Virus record (IMG/VR): IMGVR_UViG_3300025096_000060
Coordinates: 1 to 36,570 of that record
Reading direction: 5' to 3' (one strand)
From: a virus
DNA: 36,570 bases
In this document: piece by piece, positions 32,660-36,570 of the stretch
Numbering within the stretch: the first letter of the stretch is position 1
Layout of the letters: each line of letters begins with the position of its first letter
The notes under the pieces: generated by a model
What the model saw: the letters and a program-made list of their open reading frames with translations, nothing else
The model's database searches: none
What the model was told of the DNA's origin: nothing
Position numbers and translations under genes: made by a program

Positions 32660-32705
32660 ATCTATCGACTGCCCTAGCAGACTTGCCAAGACGATAGATT
32701 TTTTT
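32660..32705 (+). terminator. second terminator-like hairpin in tandem
   Basis: ATCTATCG (32660-32667) pairs with CGATAGAT (32692-32699) over 8 bp and is followed by seven T. The 24-nt loop is long. It sits 16 nt before the next gene's start and directly upstream of its AGGAGG. It may instead fold as a leader element of the next gene. Confidence 0.65.
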
Positions 32706-32721
32706 CCTTTAGGAGGAAATT

Positions 32722-33279
32722 ATGGCTAACACAACTTTTAACGGACCAGTTAGATCGGAGAATGGTTTTGAACAAATCAGCATCGCATCTGGCACAGGAG
32801 CCGTAACAACCAATTTAGATGTTGACTCTAGCGGTAATATAACCACAACAGGTTATGTTTCTGCTTATTCAAATATCGAAAGTATTACAAGTGCTACTCA
32901 TTCAGTTGAGTCTACCGATTCAGGTACTGTTTATACTTTAAATAGAGCAGCAGGAATTGTTGTAACATTGCCTACAGCAGCAGCAGGTCTTAACTATACA
33001 TTTATAGTTGGAACAACCTTTAGTGGCGCAGGACAAATTAATACAGACAATTCCAGTGATTTATTCTCAGGTTTTGCTCAAATATTTGATCCAGCAACTG
33101 CTGGCGATACCAATACTTTTATTCCCGATGCAAGTGATGATGATACTATTGATCTAGGATCAGCAGCACAGGGTTGGCTCGTAGGTGGAGTAATTCGCTT
33201 AGTGGCAACCACAGCAGCAGTATGGCATTGTGAGGCTATGCTTCATGGTGATGGTACTCTAGCTACTCCATTCGAGTAA
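32722..33279 (+). CDS. virion structural protein (putative)
   Basis: The 185-residue low-charge, T/S/A/G-rich product has the beta-strand pattern of phage surface proteins (NTTFNGPVRSENGFEQISI at the start, then VTLPTAAAGLNYTFIVGTTF). That pattern occurs often in marine phage head or fibre-like proteins. The ATG has AGGAGG about nine nt upstream. No specific function can be assigned. Confidence 0.6.
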   Translation: MANTTFNGPVRSENGFEQISIASGTGAVTTNLDVDSSGNITTTGYVSAYSNIESITSATHSVESTDSGTVYTLNRAAGIVVTLPTAAAGLNYTFIVGTTFSGAGQINTDNSSDLFSGFAQIFDPATAGDTNTFIPDASDDDTIDLGSAAQGWLVGGVIRLVATTAAVWHCEAMLHGDGTLATPFE

Positions 33280-33290
33280 GGGGGTAACTA

Positions 33291-33698
33291 ATGGCTGATG
33301 CAGTAACTTCGCAAACCATCCAAGATGGTGAAAAAAATTGTATTATGAAGTTTACCAATGTCAGCGATGGCACTGGCGAATCCGCAGTAGCTAAAGTAGA
33401 CGTTTCTGCTTTATCGTCTAACTCAGCAGGTGTTTCCTGTTCTGAAGTTAGAGTTTTGCGGGTTAGCCATGCTATTGTAGGCATGTCTGTTCAGTTGTTT
33501 CTTGATGCTACCAGCAATGTTCTTTTAATGGAACTTGCTGAAAGCAGCAATGGACACATGGACTTTAAAGACTTTAGTGGTATTCCAAATAATGCAGGCA
33601 GTGGTAAAACTGGAGACATTCTTTTTACTACAAAAGGACACTCATCGGGAGATACTTATTCTGTTGTTTTAGAAATGACTAAAGTATATTCTGATTAA
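33291..33698 (+). CDS. virion structural protein (putative)
   Basis: The 135-residue product is again strand-rich and poor in helix (ADAVTSQTIQDGEKNCIMKF at the start, then VQLFLDATSNVLLMELAES). A domain of this form is common next to capsid genes. GGGGG lies about six nt before its ATG. No family name can be given. Confidence 0.6.
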   Translation: MADAVTSQTIQDGEKNCIMKFTNVSDGTGESAVAKVDVSALSSNSAGVSCSEVRVLRVSHAIVGMSVQLFLDATSNVLLMELAESSNGHMDFKDFSGIPNNAGSGKTGDILFTTKGHSSGDTYSVVLEMTKVYSD

Positions 33699-33710
33699 TC
33701 GGAGATAGTA

Positions 33711-34028
33711 ATGGCAAAAATTAAAAAGTATGTTATTTCTGAAACTGGAGAGTTCCCAGCTCAATACATGGTTCTAAGATCAGATAATGATGGTATCTAT
33801 CGACCTGTTTTTGGTCCTGATCCTGATTTAGAAGATGCAGAACGTAAGTGCGGGGAAATGAATGGAGACAGAGCTAAGGATGCGAAAGGGCATTATGTAG
33901 CTGATGATCCTTCTACGCCTGATGTTAATGAAGCTTATGTTGGTGGTAAAAAACCAACTAAGAAGAAAGCACCAGCTAAAAAGAAAGCTCCAGCTAAAAA
34001 GAAATCAACTGCTAAAAAGAAGAAGTAG
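33711..34028 (+). CDS. protein with histone H1-like lysine/alanine/proline tail
   Basis: The 105-residue protein has a small folded N-terminal half (KYVISETGEFPAQYMVLRSD). It ends in a repeat tail of KKAPAKK-type units (last about 25 residues), like bacterial and eukaryotic H1 tails. The tail should bind DNA or other polyanions. It comes between head genes, so it may help pack DNA in the virion, an inference from composition. The next gene is also strongly basic. Confidence 0.6.
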   Translation: MAKIKKYVISETGEFPAQYMVLRSDNDGIYRPVFGPDPDLEDAERKCGEMNGDRAKDAKGHYVADDPSTPDVNEAYVGGKKPTKKKAPAKKKAPAKKKSTAKKKK

Positions 34029-34042
34029 TTTAATGTAGTATG

Positions 34043-34076
34043 ATCCATATACTCTTGAAATACAGAGTATGTGGAT
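34043..34076. other. near-perfect hairpin between the two basic genes
   Basis: Arms 34043-34055 and 34064-34076 match at 12 of 13 positions with the odd one a G-U pair on the plus strand, and the loop is 8 nt. No T-run follows, so it is probably not a full terminator. It lies 22 nt upstream of the next start. Confidence 0.5.
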
Positions 34077-34097
34077 ATTTAATTTATGGAGGGCGAT

Positions 34098-34736
34098 ATG
34101 CCTAAAAAAAATATGGGTCTTAAAAGAAAGAATCTAACTGGTTATATGGGTGGTGGCGTTTTTAAATCAAATGCTCCAGTCAGTAGTTCATTTAGGGGTG
34201 GTGGTGCAACGGAAGTTGGCACTGAAAAAAAAGTACAGTCTTATAAAAAATACGCTAAAAAAATGTTTGGTGGTGGCGTTTCTTTAGCAAGTTCTATTGG
34301 TGGAAACCCAATTAGAGCAGGCGGTCGCGATCCTGCAACTCCTCTTAAAAAGGATAATAGACATCCTTATTTGCGTAAAGTTATTCCAAATAGAAACTAC
34401 GAAGACACGAGTAGAATGAGAATGACCAAAGCTGACGATAGAGGTTTTAATACTGGTGGCGGTACTGGAGTTGGAGTTCGATCTACTTCCACAAAGGTTG
34501 CAAAGGTGGGGGGTAAACCTAAAACTTTAAGGACACCTAAAAAAATTAGAAAGAGAAGACCTACTTTTACTCCAACTAAAGCTGACGATAGAGGATTATC
34601 TGGTGGCGGTTCATCAGCCTTAAAGAAAATGCGAAAGAAGGTAATCGGCATCAAGAAAGATAGGGGTCTTACAGCTAAAAGTGGTGCTAGAAAAGGTATG
34701 GCGAAAAAGAGAGTTACTCGAAGAGGGGGCGGATAG
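34098..34736 (+). CDS. strongly basic glycine-rich protein with internal repeats
   Basis: ATG 34098 is chosen because GGAGG lies five nt upstream, inside the codons that follow the ATG at 34086. The 212-residue product is rich in K, R and G. It has repeated units: KADDRGFNTGGG, KADDRGLSGGG and KKDRGLTAKSG, and the GGGVF / GGGVS pair near its start. No enzymatic motif is seen. It may be a virion DNA-binding or internal head protein. It lies between head and connector genes. Confidence 0.6.
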   Translation: MPKKNMGLKRKNLTGYMGGGVFKSNAPVSSSFRGGGATEVGTEKKVQSYKKYAKKMFGGGVSLASSIGGNPIRAGGRDPATPLKKDNRHPYLRKVIPNRNYEDTSRMRMTKADDRGFNTGGGTGVGVRSTSTKVAKVGGKPKTLRTPKKIRKRRPTFTPTKADDRGLSGGGSSALKKMRKKVIGIKKDRGLTAKSGARKGMAKKRVTRRGGG

Positions 34737-34742
34737 ATAACA

Positions 34743-35441
34743 ATGGCTACGAGTGGAACAACTACATTTAACTTAGATATAAGCGACATTATGGAAGAGG
34801 CTTATGATCTTTGTGGTTTAGAGTTACGCTCAGGTTATAGTTATCGTGGAGCCAAAAGAGCTTTAAATTTAGTTTTTTTAGAGTGGCAAAATAAGGGTTT
34901 AAATCTTTGGACTATAGAGCAAGGTTCTGCAACATTGGTTGCTGGAACAAGCAGTTATACTGCAGAATCTAGCACATTAGATATTGTAGATGTTTCTATC
35001 AGAACAAATGCAGGTGATATTGACGATCAATTTGACCAAAGATTAAATCGTATTTCTAGAACAGAATACAATCATCAAGCCAGCAAATTAACACAATCTA
35101 AGCCAACTCAATTTTATGTTGATAAAGACAATGATTCAGTAAAAATAGTTCTTTGGGCAACACCTGATTCTGCTGAAACATATACGCTTATCTATGATTA
35201 TGTTAAAAGAATTGAGGATGTCGGAACAGTTGCTAGCAATAATGCAGACGTTCCAACTAGATACTTACCATGTTTAACATATGCTTTGGCATATAATTTA
35301 GCTTGCAAATCTCCAGAAGCAATACAAAGAGTTCCTATGATTAGACAAAGATATATGGAGCTATGGGATGAAGTTAGTGATGCAGATAGAGAAAAAGCTG
35401 CTGTAAGATTTGTTCCTGATTTATCAATTAGTGGTTACTAA
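34743..35441 (+). CDS. head-tail connector protein (putative, P22 gp4-like position)
   Basis: The 232-residue protein opens with TTTFNLDISDIMEEAYDLCGLELRSGYSYRGAKRALNLVFLEWQNKGLNLW, a helical hairpin found in phage adaptor proteins that sit below the portal. A C-terminal helical part (YLPCLTYALAYNLACKSPE) follows. In P22-like podoviruses the gp4 tail accessory factor has this place. The match to gp4 itself is by position and general form. It overlaps the next gene by one base. Confidence 0.6.
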   Translation: MATSGTTTFNLDISDIMEEAYDLCGLELRSGYSYRGAKRALNLVFLEWQNKGLNLWTIEQGSATLVAGTSSYTAESSTLDIVDVSIRTNAGDIDDQFDQRLNRISRTEYNHQASKLTQSKPTQFYVDKDNDSVKIVLWATPDSAETYTLIYDYVKRIEDVGTVASNNADVPTRYLPCLTYALAYNLACKSPEAIQRVPMIRQRYMELWDEVSDADREKAAVRFVPDLSISGY

Positions 35442-35782
35442 TGTCATATGCAAAAGCAAGTAAAGCATTAGGTCAGTGTGATCGTTGTGGCTTTACATAC
35501 AAACTAAGTCTTTTAAAATATCAAATAGAAGACAGCAAAAGAAATGGGTTAAGAGTTTGCCCAACATGCTTGGATGAAGATCAACCACAGTTGAAATTAG
35601 GTCAAGTAAATACATCTGATCCACAAAGCCTTTACAATCCTAGAGTTGATACTGGAAAAAAATCATCCACAAGTTATTCAGCTTTTGACCCTATAGGCGG
35701 AGGAGTTACAGCATTTGGTTCTAGTACAATGGGTTTAAATATAAAAGGTGAAATAGGAAAACTAACAGTGAGTACAGAATGA
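35441..35782 (+). CDS. zinc-ribbon virion-region protein
   Basis: The 113-residue product has C-D-R-C near residue 13 and C-P-T-C near residue 40, a four-cysteine zinc ribbon, followed by a flexible part rich in G, S and T. Such proteins are found beside connector genes in many marine phages, with no known job. It overlaps the next gene by ATGA. Confidence 0.6.
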   Translation: MSYAKASKALGQCDRCGFTYKLSLLKYQIEDSKRNGLRVCPTCLDEDQPQLKLGQVNTSDPQSLYNPRVDTGKKSSTSYSAFDPIGGGVTAFGSSTMGLNIKGEIGKLTVSTE

Positions 35783-36423
35783 GTTGGACATATACAACAT
35801 TAAAATCAGCTATACAGGATTATACGCAAAATACTGAGTCAACCTTTGTTGCTGATCTGGGAACAATGATTCAACAAGCTGAAGACAGAATAGTAAAATC
35901 AGTTGAGTTACCTAATTTTAGGAAAAATGTTACTGGTTCACTGACATCTGGGAATCAATATTTAACTGCTCCTGATGATTATTTATATCCATTTTCTTTG
36001 GCTATTTTAGATAGTGACAGTGATTATAGTTATCTTTTAAGTACAGACGTAAGTTTTATTAGGGAGGCATATCCTTCTGCTTCAACAACTGGAGTTCCAA
36101 AACATTATGCACAGTTTGATGATAATTCTTTTATTGTTGGACCAACTCCTAATGCTAATTTAAACGTAGAGTTACATTATTATTATGTTCCAGAATCAAT
36201 AACAGCAGCATCAAGTGGAACAACTTGGCTTGGAACAAATGCACCAGAGCTTTTACTTTATGGAAGTTTAGTAGAAGCATATACTTTTATGAAAGGTGAG
36301 CCTGATATTCTTACTAATTATGAGAAAAGATTTCAAGAGTCTTTACAAAAATTAACTTTATTATCAGATGGTTATAATAGAAAAGATGCTTACAGGGATG
36401 GACAAAGAAAAATAGATGTTTGA
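35779..36423 (+). CDS. phage adaptor/connector-like protein
   Basis: The 214-residue protein starts with WTYTTLKSAIQDYTQNTES and IQQAEDRIVKSVELPNFRK. It has a strand-rich centre (YLTAPDDYLYPFSLAIL) and a C-terminal helical part with LLLYGSLVEAYTFMKGEPDIL, the layout of DUF-type phage adaptor proteins in marine podoviruses. It is probably part of the tail/connector complex. It overlaps the gene after it by 8 nt. Confidence 0.6.
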   Translation: MSWTYTTLKSAIQDYTQNTESTFVADLGTMIQQAEDRIVKSVELPNFRKNVTGSLTSGNQYLTAPDDYLYPFSLAILDSDSDYSYLLSTDVSFIREAYPSASTTGVPKHYAQFDDNSFIVGPTPNANLNVELHYYYVPESITAASSGTTWLGTNAPELLLYGSLVEAYTFMKGEPDILTNYEKRFQESLQKLTLLSDGYNRKDAYRDGQRKIDV

Positions 36424-36570
36424 TAGTCCTAAAAAGGAAAACAAAGATAAAAATATTGCAATAGTTGGTATGGGCAAAAGCCAAATTGATTTTCATTTGT
36501 CTCAAGCTCACAGTGTATCTTTTGATGAAATATGGGCAATAAATGCAATGATAGGTGTTTTGCCTCGTAT
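36416..36570 (+). CDS. conserved phage protein, 3'-truncated
   Basis: Only the first 51 codons are in the window. After a charged start, NIAIVGMGKSQIDFHLSQ followed by FDEIWAINAM is the Rossmann-like opening of a conserved phage protein found beside connector and tail genes. No catalytic role is known to me. The ATG overlaps the previous stop by 8 nt. Confidence 0.65.
   Translation, partial: MFDSPKKENKDKNIAIVGMGKSQIDFHLSQAHSVSFDEIWAINAMIGVLPR

Overview
The window looks like most of the genome of an AT-rich tailed phage, probably an uncultured marine podovirus-like phage. This is inferred from gene content: a P22-type portal, a gpT-like major capsid protein, connector-like proteins, a phage GroES and a giant polyvalent virion protein. 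There is no ribosomal or host metabolic gene, no tRNA and no integrase that I can recognise. Both ends are cut inside genes. No host can be named from the sequence.

Layout. (1) 1-7662, rightward: the 3' part of a giant polyvalent protein with three HExxH metallopeptidase motifs (two in a tandem duplication) and an LPD38-like C-terminal region. (2) 7600-12916, leftward: a tightly overlapping replication/recombination cluster with a PD-(D/E)XK nuclease, a Ref-like HNH nuclease, DUF3310, an SSB-like protein, a DUF1071-type annealing protein and a Cas4/AddB-like exonuclease. (3) 12950-13014: back-to-back promoters. (4) 13022-15636, rightward: a small gene, a T7 gp4-like primase-helicase and a conserved unknown. 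(5) 15581-17428, leftward: a ribbon-helix-helix protein, unknowns and a TIGR04338-type metallohydrolase. (6) 17429-18140: a non-coding stretch. (7) 18141-23653, leftward: an operon holding a MoxR ATPase, a DUF3150-like protein and a metallopeptidase/VWA protein, with small genes. (8) 23968-36570, rightward: terminase, portal, GroES-like, scaffold-like, capsid, head and connector genes.

The most unusual feature is in region 7. Four leaders on the minus strand fold on paper into hammerhead self-cleaving ribozymes. One (23119-23179) is a textbook type I with a GUC cleavage site. Two (18738-18796 and 21171-21225) are type III with all core nucleotides. One (23686-23736) is type III-like with the 15.1/16.1 pair swapped. 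Each ends about 28-32 nt before a start codon, just upstream of the Shine-Dalgarno sequence. Together they would cut one long transcript into four pieces of exactly two genes each, the last ending at a strong terminator (18076-18124). One two-gene piece carries the MoxR ATPase and the next carries the DUF3150-like and VWA proteins, so the ribozymes could set the relative amounts of the parts of that machine.

Other points of interest are related palindromic AGTAAGT repeats ahead of both the primase-helicase and the terminase, SSB-type C-terminal tails on both the SSB-like protein and the HNH nuclease, a probable frameshifted small gene at 9935-10194, a candidate 21-codon gene, possible leaderless starts, and tandem terminators after the capsid gene.
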